Below are positions 6,790-14,980 of a stretch of DNA of 18,974 bases, in pieces. Both the position numbers and the translations under genes were made by a program. The stretch is taken from positions 1 to 18,974 of the forward strand of contig CAVFRF010000091.1 of NCBI GenBank assembly GCA_963624975.1. The letters are read 5' to 3'. Position 1 is the first letter of the stretch. The number at the start of each line of letters is the position of its first letter. The notes under the pieces are model-generated. The model searched no databases. It was not told the origin of the DNA and saw only the letters and a program-made list of their open reading frames with translations. The stretch comes from CAVLCC01 sp963624975 (GTDB taxonomy: Bacteria; Actinomycetota; Coriobacteriia; Coriobacteriales; CADBOM01).

Positions 6790-9700
6790 ATGAAGAGCAA
6801 CTGGCATGTGGAGTCTGCCGACGAGAGCATTGTCGAAGCACTATCGAGGAAACTGAATATCCCCAGGCTGCTTGCAACCGCTCTAGTCGCACGCGGGCAC
6901 GATACGGAGGAGGATGCGAGCCGCTTCCTGCATCCCGACCTCGACAGAGATTGGAACGACCCGATGGTCATTCCCGGGCTTCCGGAAGCGGTGGACGCGC
7001 TGGAAGCTGCGGTCAGGCAAGGCAAGCGCACCGTGATATTCGGCGACTTCGATGTGGATGGAATCACGGCCACGTCGGTGATGATGCTCGGCCTGCGCGC
7101 ATGCGGGCTGGAGGCGGCGCCCTTCATCCCGCGCAGGCAAGACGAGGGCTACGGGTTGAGCCGCGAGGCGATTGACCGCATCATGGGGATCGCGCCTGGC
7201 GATGCGGGCGCGGATGACGACTCCGCGGGCGAGCCGGCAGCGGTGGGCAGCGAGCCGGCCTGCGGGTTCGTGCCCGAGCTGGTGGTCACGGTGGACTGCG
7301 GCATCACATGCGCGCCCGAGGTGGACTACCTCAGGTCGCTGGGAGTGGAGGTCGTGGTTACCGACCACCACAACGCCTCGGACCTCGTGCCGCAGGGCGT
7401 GCCCGTGTGCAACCCGAAGCTCGACCTGGGCAACCCGTCCTTCGCGCTGGCGGGCGTGGGCGTCGCCCTCAAGGTGGTGCAGGTTCTGTGCGCCCGCTTC
7501 GGCAAGCCCGGCATCTGGAAAGGGCTGGTGGACCTGGCGGCGCTGGGCACCGTCGCCGACAGGATGCCTCTCGTGGGCGAGAACCGCGCTCTGGTCAAGA
7601 CCGGAATCGAGATGATCCGCGAATCCCCCAGGCCCGGCATCGCCGCGTCGCTGGCGTGCGCGGAGAGCAACATCCAGAATGCAACGTCTACCAGCCTCTC
7701 CTTCACCATAATCCCCAGGCTCAACGCCGCCGGGCGCATGACGGATGCGATGGAGGCGCTGGACCTGGTGCTTTGCGGCGACCCGGTGGAGGCGCAGGGG
7801 CTGGCCAAGCGCCTGGAGCAGATCAACGTGCAGCGCCGCGATGCCGAGATGGAGCTTACCAACAGCGCGCTCGAGCTTGCCAAGACGCAGTACTCGGGCG
7901 GGCGCGTGATGGTGCTGGCCAGCGATGGCTGGCACGAGGGCGTGAAGGGGATCGTGGCCTCGCGCCTGGCAAACAGGTTCGGGGTGCCCACCATCTTGTT
8001 CAGCATCGAGGGAGAGCTTGCCCAGGGGTCGGCCCGCAGCGTGGGCAGCATCGACCTCTACGAGGCCATAAGCCAGGTGGAAGACCTCACCGTCAAGTTC
8101 GGCGGGCACAAGTTCGCCGCCGGAGTGACGGTGAAGGCCGACGACGTGGACGAGTTTCGCGGCAGGCTCGAGAGCTACTTCGACGGCCTGCCCGACGAGG
8201 ACTTCGAGGGCAGCCTGCAAATCGACGGCATGCTGGGGTTCGACGACCTGGGCATGCGCGAGGTCGAGTCGCTCGAGATGCTGGAGCCGTTCGGGCAGGA
8301 CAACGAGGAGCCGCTCTTCGCGATGCGCAGGGTGTTCATGGAGCACGCGCGTGCCGTGGGCGCCGAGAAGAACCACCTCTCGTTCAGCGTGACCAACGGC
8401 GTCCAGGAGGCCTCGGCGATCTACTTTCGCTGCGCCGACCTGCAGAACTACGTGTCGTACAACTCGCCGGTCGACCTCGTGTTCGTGGCGCAGATCGACG
8501 AGTGGAGGGGGCGCAAGCAGCTCAAGCTCAGGGTCAAGGACATGCAGCAGGCTCCCGCAGAGCCGGTGGTGGAAGACGAGTCTGCGGGCAACTTCGTGGA
8601 GCAGCTGTACTCGGAAGCGCAGGCGCATGGCGATGCGGCCATCGGGCGGCATCCGGTGAACCTGGCAGTTGAGGCCGCGGCGCAGTGCGCGTCGGCTAGC
8701 GCGGCTGGCGGTGCGGGCGCGGACTCGAGCTGCGGCATGGGTGCGGGTGCGACCGCTGCGGCAGGGACGGCTGCGGCAAGTGCGGACTCCGCGTCGCCGG
8801 AGGCGGGCCGCACCATCGACGAGCTGGCGGCAGCCCTCACCGGATGCGACGACATCCGGCTGCACCAGTCGCAGCGCGAGGCCATCGAGGCGCTCTGCCG
8901 TGGCGAGAACACGCTGGCCGTGCTGGCCACGGGCCGCGGCAAGTCGCTCATCTTCTACATATATGCTGCGATGCTTGCAAGGCAACGCGGGCTTCGGAGC
9001 ATCTTCGTGTACCCGTTGCGCGCGCTCATCAACGACCAGGCTTTCCACGTGGGGCAGAACTTCGCCAAGCTCGGCATTGCGGTGAAGGTGCTCACGGGCG
9101 AGACCGACCAGGAGAGCCGCGAGCAGATCTACCGCCAGTGGGATTCGGGCGAGGTGCCCGTGATACTCACAACGCCGGAATTCCTGTACGCGCACAGAGC
9201 GCGGCTCGCGGGCGCGGCTCCGGCGGCCGGCGCGGGCGCGGGCACAGGCTCGGCCGCTGCCGGCGAGGTGGGCTTCATCGCTATCGACGAGGCGCACCAC
9301 ATCGGCACCTCCAGCGTGGCGCATCGCCCGGTCTACTCCAAGCTCGGATTCCTCAAAGAGGCGTTCCCCCACGCCACGATCCTGGCGGCCACGGCGACGG
9401 CTCCCGCCGAGGTGGCGTCGAGCATCCAGCGCGAGCTTGCCATCCAGCACGTGGTGGTGGACGCGGCCCGGCGCGACAACCTCAGGGTCGACGACAAGCG
9501 CGGCATCGCCGACAGGCAGACCTACATGGCATCCATCGTGGCCACGGGCGAGAAGAGCGTGATCTACGTGAACTCCCGCGAGTCGAGCATCGAGCTGGCC
9601 CGCATGCTGCGCAAGCGGCTGCCCGACCAGGCCATGCAGGTGGCCTTCTACAACGGCGCGCTCTCCCGCGACGTGCGCCTGCAGATCGAGCATCTCTTCA

Positions 9701-10296
9701 GGCAAGGCGACATTCGCACCGTGGTGGCCACCAGCGCCTTTGGCGAGGGGGTCAACGTGCCCGACGTGCGCCACATCGTGCTCTACCACATGCCGTTGTC
9801 GAGGCTCGCGTACAACCAGATGGCGGGCCGCTGCGGGCGCGACGGTCGCCCGGCTTACATTCACCTGCTGTTCGACAGCTCCGACATCGGGGTCAACCGC
9901 CGCATCCTCGAGAGATACTGCCCGCCGCGCGAGGAGCTGGTGCTGCTGTACAAGGTGGCACGCGCGTTCGACGACGAGCACGGGCACCCCGCCAGCGGTG
10001 ACGAGCTGGCGGGCGCATGCAACGTGGCGGGAGCGGGTGCTAATATGACAATGGCCTCGGTGGCTGCCGGCATGCAGATCTTTGCCGAGCTGGGCATCGC
10101 CGAGGTTTCCGGGAACGAGCTGGACCGCAGATACTCCGTGCCGGCGACTTCGGCCAGGGTCGACATCGTCTCGAGCGTGAGCTATCAGGAAGCCCGCGAG
10201 AACCTGGCGGCGTTCGACGGCTTCGCGCAATGGCTTCTCGAAGAGAGCAGCGAGGTGCTCTTGGCGGGCATCAACAAGCCGCTCGTTCCGGAATAG
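6790..10296 (+). CDS. recJ: RecJ single-strand exonuclease fused to a RecQ/DEAH-type helicase
   Basis: 1168 residues, about twice a typical RecJ. The N-terminal half is a complete RecJ: DHH-family motif DFDVDG (86-91), VDCGI (168-172), TDHHN (191-195), the DHHA1 signature GGHKFAAG (438-445) and an OB-like segment to ~590. RecJ degrades ssDNA 5' to 3' in repair, using Mn/Mg bound by these Asp/His residues. After an Ala/Gly/Ser-rich linker (~625-675) comes a superfamily 2 helicase: Q-motif-like LHQSQREAI (~691), Walker A ATGRGKS (713-719), DEAHH (833-837), TATA (868-871), ATSAFGEGVNVP (980-991) and QMAGRCGRDGR (1010-1020), most like RecQ. Low-complexity inserts sit at ~137-160 and ~807-825. The fusion probably couples unwinding to 5' resection. 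The start has AGAGG 8 nt upstream. Confidence 0.93.
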   Translation: MKSNWHVESADESIVEALSRKLNIPRLLATALVARGHDTEEDASRFLHPDLDRDWNDPMVIPGLPEAVDALEAAVRQGKRTVIFGDFDVDGITATSVMMLGLRACGLEAAPFIPRRQDEGYGLSREAIDRIMGIAPGDAGADDDSAGEPAAVGSEPACGFVPELVVTVDCGITCAPEVDYLRSLGVEVVVTDHHNASDLVPQGVPVCNPKLDLGNPSFALAGVGVALKVVQVLCARFGKPGIWKGLVDLAALGTVADRMPLVGENRALVKTGIEMIRESPRPGIAASLACAESNIQNATSTSLSFTIIPRLNAAGRMTDAMEALDLVLCGDPVEAQGLAKRLEQINVQRRDAEMELTNSALELAKTQYSGGRVMVLASDGWHEGVKGIVASRLANRFGVPTILFSIEGELAQGSARSVGSIDLYEAISQVEDLTVKFGGHKFAAGVTVKADDVDEFRGRLESYFDGLPDEDFEGSLQIDGMLGFDDLGMREVESLEMLEPFGQDNEEPLFAMRRVFMEHARAVGAEKNHLSFSVTNGVQEASAIYFRCADLQNYVSYNSPVDLVFVAQIDEWRGRKQLKLRVKDMQQAPAEPVVEDESAGNFVEQLYSEAQAHGDAAIGRHPVNLAVEAAAQCASASAAGGAGADSSCGMGAGATAAAGTAAASADSASPEAGRTIDELAAALTGCDDIRLHQSQREAIEALCRGENTLAVLATGRGKSLIFYIYAAMLARQRGLRSIFVYPLRALINDQAFHVGQNFAKLGIAVKVLTGETDQESREQIYRQWDSGEVPVILTTPEFLYAHRARLAGAAPAAGAGAGTGSAAAGEVGFIAIDEAHHIGTSSVAHRPVYSKLGFLKEAFPHATILAATATAPAEVASSIQRELAIQHVVVDAARRDNLRVDDKRGIADRQTYMASIVATGEKSVIYVNSRESSIELARMLRKRLPDQAMQVAFYNGALSRDVRLQIEHLFRQGDIRTVVATSAFGEGVNVPDVRHIVLYHMPLSRLAYNQMAGRCGRDGRPAYIHLLFDSSDIGVNRRILERYCPPREELVLLYKVARAFDDEHGHPASGDELAGACNVAGAGANMTMASVAAGMQIFAELGIAEVSGNELDRRYSVPATSARVDIVSSVSYQEARENLAAFDGFAQWLLEESSEVLLAGINKPLVPE

Positions 10297-10433
10297 GTTG
10301 TAAGAGATACGCGGGGCAAGCCGGCCCGAGCCGCTCGCATGAAGCGGCCGCGGGCCAAGCGCGCGGACAGGCTATCCGCACGCAGCGTCTCGCCATAGAG
10401 GGGGAGCAGGCGCACGCCCTGCATGAGGCAGCT

Positions 10434-12725
10434 ATGTACGACGATCCGATCAGACAATTCGATGCCAGGCTCCAGCAGCCCGAAGACACCTACGCCAAGC
10501 TCATGGACCAGGTGCAGACGTACCTGAGCGAGGAAGACATCGCGCTGGTGGCCAAGGCCTACGCCTTCGCCAAGGAGGCCCACGACGGGCAGTGCCGCAA
10601 GTCGGGCGAGCCCTTCATCAACCACCCCACCGAGGTGGCCTACATCTTGAGCGACGTGCGCATGGACGTGGCCTCCATCGTGGCGGCCCTGCTGCACGAC
10701 ACCGTGGAAGACACCAAGGTCACGCGCGAGGAGGTCTCCGAGGAGTTCTCGGAGGAAATCGCGGCGCTGGTAGACGGCGTGACCAAGATTTCGAACATCG
10801 AGATCGACTCCCTCACCGAAGCGCAGTCGATGAACTTCCGCAAGATGCTGGTGGCCATGTCGAAAGACGTGCGCGTGGTGGTGATCAAGCTGGCCGACCG
10901 CCTCCACAACATGCGCACCCTCATGGCGCTGCCGGAAGACAGGCGCATCTTCAAGGCCAAGGAGACCATGGAGATCTACGCGCCGCTGGCCAACCGACTG
11001 GGCATCAGCTCCATCAAGTGGGAGCTGGAGGATCTGAGCTTCTACTACCTAGAGCCTGGCAAGTACGAATCGATCTCGCGCATGGTGGCCGAGTCGCGAG
11101 AGGCGCGCGAGGCGTACCTGCAGCAGGCCATCGGCGTGCTGGAGACCGAGCTGGAGAAGGTGGGCATCGACGCCAGGATCTCGGGCCGCCCCAAGCATCT
11201 CTACTCCATCTACCAGAAGATGACCCAGCGGGGCAAGGGCTTTTCCGAGATCTACGACCTCATCGCGCTTCGCATCATCGTGGACACGGTGAAAGACTGC
11301 TATTCGAGCCTGGGAGTGACGCACACGCTGTGGAAGCCCATGCCCGGGCGCTTCAAAGACTACATCGCGGTGCCCAAGTTCAACATGTACCAGAGCCTGC
11401 ACACCACGGTGATCGGCCCCGCCGGCAGGCCGCTCGAGGTGCAGATCCGCACGCAGGAGATGCACCGCATCAACGAGTACGGCATCGCGGCGCACTGGCG
11501 CTACAAGGAGGCCAACGCCGGGCGCAAGTCGGGCGACGAGCACTTCGAGAACCAGCTCACATGGCTGCGCCAGATGCTGGACTGGCAGGACGACACCACC
11601 GATCCCAAGGACTTCATGCACTCGCTCAAGATCGACCTGTTCGAGAGCGAGGTGTTCGTGTTCACCCCCAAGGGCGAGGTGGTGAGCCTGCGCGCCGGGT
11701 CGACTCCGCTCGACTTCGCCTACTCGATCCACACCCAGGTGGGCCACCATTGCGTGGGCGCCAAGGTCAACGGCATGATCGTGCCGCTGAGCTACGAGCT
11801 GCAGAGCGGCGACAGGGTCGAGATTCTCACGCAGCAGAACTCCAACCCGTCGCGCGACTGGCTCAACATCGTGAAAACGCCGAGCGCGCGCTCCAAGATC
11901 CGCAGCTACCTCTCCAAGGCGTCGAAGGGCGACGACATGCTGCACGGCCGCGACGTGCTGGGGCGCGAGATGCGCAAGAGCGGCTTGGGGATCTCGTCTT
12001 CGCGCTCGATCGCGGCGCTCAAGAAGATCGCGGCTTCGCAGCAGTACACCGACGTGGACGACCTGTTCGCGGCCATCGGCTCGGGCAAGCTCTCCGGCAA
12101 GCAAGTTGCCAACATGATGCTCAAGGAGCTGCAGAAAGATTCCGTGGCCGAGGAAAGCCGCAGCCAGGCCAACCTCAACGCGGCCGCCGGCATGAACCTC
12201 AAGACCGAGAACATCACCAAGCAGGCCTCTCGCCCGCGCAAGAAGCAGGGGACGGGCGTGGCGGTGAAGGGCGTGGACGACGCGCTGGTCAACCTGTCGA
12301 AGTGCTGCAACCCCGTGCCCGGCGACGAGATCGTGGGCTTCGTGACGCGCGGCCGCGGCGTAACGGTGCACCGCGCCGGCTGCCCCAACGTGCGCGACCT
12401 CAAGGAGAACTCGCCCGAGAGGTTCATCGAGGTGGAGTGGGAGACCAGCAAGAACGTCGCCTACTCGGTGGAGCTGTACGTGGGCGCCGTGGACCGCACG
12501 CGCTTGCTGCAGGACGTGGCCATCAAGCTCAGCGACCTGGGCACCAACATCTTGTCGGCCAACACCAACTCGCTCAAAGACGGCCTCGTGGAGATGAGGT
12601 TCGTGGTGCAAACCGGCTCGACCGAGCACATCGACGGCATCGTGAGGTCGATCAAGCAGATCGAAGGCGTGTTCGAGGCACGCCGCATGATGCCCGGCGA
12701 GTCGTCCCGCAAGAGGCAGCACTAG
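10434..12725 (+). CDS. rel: Bifunctional (p)ppGpp synthetase/hydrolase (Rel/RelA-SpoT)
   Basis: 763 residues. It makes and degrades the alarmone (p)ppGpp in the stringent response. Domains in order: HD hydrolase (His50, His88-Asp89 in LLHDTVEDT, both required residues present); synthetase (~240-360, including YDLIALRIIV and RFKDYIAVPK at 306-315); TGS (~404-466); linker; zinc-finger/conserved-cysteine domain (KCCNPVPGDEIVGF...HRAGC, ~623-650); and C-terminal ACT (~677-752). The RFKD motif (306-309) is the form found in bifunctional enzymes. The frame is open far upstream, overlapping recJ, but the family N-terminus begins near the ATG at 10434, which has GAGG 5 nt ahead. It lies 137 nt after recJ on the same strand with no terminator between, so co-transcription is possible. 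Confidence 0.95.
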   Translation: MYDDPIRQFDARLQQPEDTYAKLMDQVQTYLSEEDIALVAKAYAFAKEAHDGQCRKSGEPFINHPTEVAYILSDVRMDVASIVAALLHDTVEDTKVTREEVSEEFSEEIAALVDGVTKISNIEIDSLTEAQSMNFRKMLVAMSKDVRVVVIKLADRLHNMRTLMALPEDRRIFKAKETMEIYAPLANRLGISSIKWELEDLSFYYLEPGKYESISRMVAESREAREAYLQQAIGVLETELEKVGIDARISGRPKHLYSIYQKMTQRGKGFSEIYDLIALRIIVDTVKDCYSSLGVTHTLWKPMPGRFKDYIAVPKFNMYQSLHTTVIGPAGRPLEVQIRTQEMHRINEYGIAAHWRYKEANAGRKSGDEHFENQLTWLRQMLDWQDDTTDPKDFMHSLKIDLFESEVFVFTPKGEVVSLRAGSTPLDFAYSIHTQVGHHCVGAKVNGMIVPLSYELQSGDRVEILTQQNSNPSRDWLNIVKTPSARSKIRSYLSKASKGDDMLHGRDVLGREMRKSGLGISSSRSIAALKKIAASQQYTDVDDLFAAIGSGKLSGKQVANMMLKELQKDSVAEESRSQANLNAAAGMNLKTENITKQASRPRKKQGTGVAVKGVDDALVNLSKCCNPVPGDEIVGFVTRGRGVTVHRAGCPNVRDLKENSPERFIEVEWETSKNVAYSVELYVGAVDRTRLLQDVAIKLSDLGTNILSANTNSLKDGLVEMRFVVQTGSTEHIDGIVRSIKQIEGVFEARRMMPGESSRKRQH

Positions 12726-12803
12726 CTGGGAGTGGCGAGGCGAGGGCCGCTAGAGCGGTTCGGGCCGCTGCTCTTCGGAGTGTCCTTGCGGGTCAACTCA
12801 GGC

Positions 12804-12880
12804 GCCCGCGCGGGGTATATCTGAACGGCTCAGGTTGGCCTTCGACCAAAAGTCGCCGTTCAGACACACCCCGCGCGGGC
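12804..12880 (+). repeat. Palindromic intergenic repeat, copy D
   Basis: Outer arms GCCCGCGCGGGG/CCCCGCGCGGGC, inner arms TGAACGGC/GCCGTTCA, centre TTGG...CCAA. The left side reads GGGGTATATC while the right reads GACACACCCC, so the two arms are not fully symmetric; the same asymmetry recurs in copies B, C and E. Nearly identical to copy E. Confidence 0.88.
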
Positions 12881-12931
12881 ACCCAGAGAGTCAGCCGTCC
12901 TTGAATTCTCCTTGCAACTCTTCCCGGGTCG

Positions 12932-13236
12932 CCCTGCATGTATCAGCTTTTGGTTCTGCATCCAACTATTTGCGATTGCTGCGGTTCATGTATGGAAATG
13001 TCTCCGTATTTGGCAAATAATTTCGATTCCTGCAGCCAGTGCGCCATGCGTGGCTTCGAAAGTGCTTGCATAAGAAAGTTTGCCAATCAAAAGTTAAACA
13101 TAAAGACGCATGCGGCGCATCTGACTTGTCTGCAAAGCACTCCGCAACCCGCATAGCCGCAGCAATCGAAAATAGTTTCCCAAAAACCTCGCTGCGCTGA
13201 TGCACGACCGCAGCTAACGCAAATTGTTGACAGGCG
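12932..13236 (+). repeat. 305-bp intergenic repeat, copy 1
   Basis: Aligns end to end with 16556-16861, from CCCTGCATG on the left to CAGCTAACGCAAATT and GGC on the right, at roughly 70% identity by eye. It is AT-richer than the genes. Within it, 12964-12984 and 13157-13177 form a 21-bp inverted repeat with one mismatch (arms contain CGATTGCTGCGG and CCGCAGCAATCG). A weaker third copy of the motif lies at 13016-13036. No transposase, target-site duplication or credible protein is visible. Could be a MITE-like element, a decayed gene or a structured RNA. Confidence 0.8.
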
Positions 13237-13254
13237 GCTCGGCCGCGCGAGCGG

Positions 13255-14703
13255 CTACTGCAAATGCAGCGACAGGTCCAGATACAGCATGGTTTCGCGG
13301 TCTTCGAAGTCTATGCCTGTTAGCTCGACGATGCGTTTGAGCCGGTACTTCAGCGTGTTGAGATGCACGAAGAGCTGCTTGGCGGTGCGCGACTGACTGC
13401 AGCCGCACTCTATGTAGGCGGCCAGAGTGGGCAGAAGCTCCGTGCCGCTTTCGGAGTCGTATGCGCGAAGCGTTGCCAGCGCGGGGTGCAGCAGGTTCTG
13501 CGCGGCTGGTTCTCGGCGTATGGTGTCCAGCAGGAATGGAAGCGCTAGGTCGCGGCAGTCTCTCACCCCGGGCTCGTCGGACTCTTGCAGGGCGAAAAGC
13601 GCCTGCTTGTAGGCGAAGTGCACGTTGGCCAGGCCGAAAGCCTCCATGGACACGCCAACCGCAAGGCTCTTCTTGTCGAAGCGGTTTGCAACCTGTTGCA
13701 CGAGCGCATTGGACGCATCGCTCGATACGAGGAAGGCAACGCGGTCTTCGACTCCGCACGACATGCACGCGATGCCCGAGCTTTCGATCTCGTTCATGAG
13801 CAGCAAGCGCTGCGTGGGGTTTTGAACGGACAAGCTGCCGGCGACTACGACCTTCACCATGTGCGGGTTGCCGAGCGTCTCCAAGATGCGAGCCTCCACC
13901 CTCTCCGACGCGCGCACGCCGGCAAGCAGGCCCTCTAGCGCACGGCGCCTCGACTGGTTGGGCGAAGAGAAGCTCACGAACTCCGACGATTGCACCAGAT
14001 AGGGGGCGATTACCGGCTCCAGCGACTCTGCCAAGGCCGCCTTGCTTCTCGTCTGCGGGAAGCACATCACGAAGCCCACGGCCTCGTCGTCCTCGTACAG
14101 GTACATGCACACTGCGAACGAGCCGTCGGTGTTCGTGGAGAAGCTCGGCGTGTCGGACAGGTCGTGCAAGATGCTCCCGTCCTTGGTTTTGAAGTAGCCC
14201 CCGATGGTGCTGGCCTGCAGCCGCCCTTGCCGTATCGTCTCTAGAAATTCTGCATTTTGCGGCAAGCGGTCTTCGTTGATGCCGCCCAAGACCGACCCGT
14301 CTATGCCGAAGACCACGAGCGTGTCGTCGATCATCTCGCTCACCACTTCGAGCATGCTTGCAAGGGGAGCGCGCTTGGATGCCAGCGAGAGCAGCCGCAT
14401 CTCGGCATCGTTGAAGAAGTCGAACGCGCCGATCACGTCGTTGAGCAGGTCCTCGTAGCTCGATCCTCGGCACATTATGTTGTTGCGCCCGCTCGAGAGG
14501 AGCAGGGTCTGCGCGTACCGCTGGTCGTCGAAGAAGTCCGAGGCCTGACCTATGTACACGTATTCGCGCGATTGCCCCCGCTGCCCCTCCGTGAGAAAGC
14601 GCACTCCGCGGATCACCCTCTGGTCGTCCGATATGTCTGCGATGTCAACCTCTTTGTGGCTTGCAGACAAGCGACTCTCTATCATCGACATGCTCAGGTT
14701 CAT
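13255..14703 (-). CDS. PucR-family transcriptional regulator
   Basis: 482 residues. The C-terminal ~65 residues (LLPTLAAYIECGCSQSRTAKQLFVHLNTLKYRLKRIVELTGIDFEDRE) match the PucR C-terminal helix-turn-helix. The preceding ~100 residues, including FGLANVHFAYKQALFAL, resemble the GGDEF-like/CdaR segment of such regulators. The N-terminal ~280 residues look like an effector-sensing region; no specific ligand motif is recognised. Start: GGAGG ends 4 nt before the ATG at 14703. The frame stays open to an ATG at 14781, but that would run across the palindromic operator. It is transcribed divergently from the URO-D family gene, so it probably controls that gene and possibly itself through the shared 277-bp promoter region. 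Confidence 0.85.
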   Translation of the reverse strand: MNLSMSMIESRLSASHKEVDIADISDDQRVIRGVRFLTEGQRGQSREYVYIGQASDFFDDQRYAQTLLLSSGRNNIMCRGSSYEDLLNDVIGAFDFFNDAEMRLLSLASKRAPLASMLEVVSEMIDDTLVVFGIDGSVLGGINEDRLPQNAEFLETIRQGRLQASTIGGYFKTKDGSILHDLSDTPSFSTNTDGSFAVCMYLYEDDEAVGFVMCFPQTRSKAALAESLEPVIAPYLVQSSEFVSFSSPNQSRRRALEGLLAGVRASERVEARILETLGNPHMVKVVVAGSLSVQNPTQRLLLMNEIESSGIACMSCGVEDRVAFLVSSDASNALVQQVANRFDKKSLAVGVSMEAFGLANVHFAYKQALFALQESDEPGVRDCRDLALPFLLDTIRREPAAQNLLHPALATLRAYDSESGTELLPTLAAYIECGCSQSRTAKQLFVHLNTLKYRLKRIVELTGIDFEDRETMLYLDLSLHLQ

Positions 14704-14780
14704 GTGTCCTCCGATGGCATTGCGTGCTATGCGGCTATGTTTGCGCGGCAGACCGGCTGCTGTCCACACGCCGCAAAGCA

Positions 14781-14797
14781 TTGTCCATATTGGACAA
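14781..14797. promoter_or_regulatory. Perfect palindrome in the pucR/URO-D divergent promoter, candidate operator
   Basis: TTGTCCATATTGGACAA: 7-bp arms around a 3-bp centre. It lies 78 bp upstream of the PucR-type start and 184 bp upstream of the URO-D-type start, and is the strongest dyad in the region. Symmetry and position fit a dimeric regulator, most simply the adjacent PucR-type protein; this is inference. Confidence 0.6.
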
Positions 14798-14817
14798 ATT
14801 ACCAGAGAAAAGTGCGC

Positions 14818-14846
14818 TTCACAATTGTATATCCTCTCCGTAGATA
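14818..14846 (+). promoter_or_regulatory. Possible promoter of the URO-D family gene
   Basis: TTCACA (14818-14823, 5 of 6 to TTGACA) and TAGATA (14841-14846) with a 17-bp spacer, 20 bp downstream of the palindrome. The -10 box is weak, as expected for an activator-dependent promoter. The leader would be about 130 nt. Confidence 0.3.
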
Positions 14847-14980
14847 TTCGGGCGAAAGCGGAATACTCTCAAGCTGTCATCGAGACAAGAGCAGCTGCAC
14901 AAAATGATAGGCGGAGCGTAGCTCGCAAGGCCGAGCACCGCCGACGACGACCATACAACAACCAGCAAGGAGCGTGCACC

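Larger units (their letters stand above)
12726..13254. other. Repeat-filled region between convergent rel and the PucR-type gene
   Basis: 529 bp with no credible gene. It holds short GC stems after rel (AGCGG 12754-12758 with CCGCT 12765-12769, no T-run), palindromic repeat copy D (12804-12880) and the first copy of the 305-bp repeat (12932-13236). Copy D could act as the transcription stop for either neighbour, but lacks a classical U-tract. Confidence 0.6.

Noticed and set aside
6883..10230. 1115-codon open frame on the minus strand opposite recJ
   Set aside because: Composition shadow of a high-GC gene: His/Arg/Ala/Val-rich, no family motifs, and fully covered by a strongly supported plus-strand protein.
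11049..12722. 557-codon minus-strand frame opposite rel
   Set aside because: Same kind of shadow; all domain motifs are on the plus strand.
12754..12769. Intrinsic terminator directly after rel
   Set aside because: The stem is only 5 bp and no T-run follows; alternative pairings are equally good.
10592..12904. 770-codon plus-strand frame overlapping rel in another phase
   Set aside because: Arg/Gly/Ala-rich shadow translation of rel running on into repeat D; no recognisable domain.
12966..13205. 79-codon minus-strand frame in the 305-bp repeat
   Set aside because: Not preserved as a continuous frame in copy 2, where insertions and deletions shift it; the repeat is better treated as non-coding.
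14704..14781. 26-residue N-terminal extension of the PucR-type protein
   Set aside because: The extended ATG falls on the edge of the palindrome and has no SD; GGAGG precedes the ATG at 14703.
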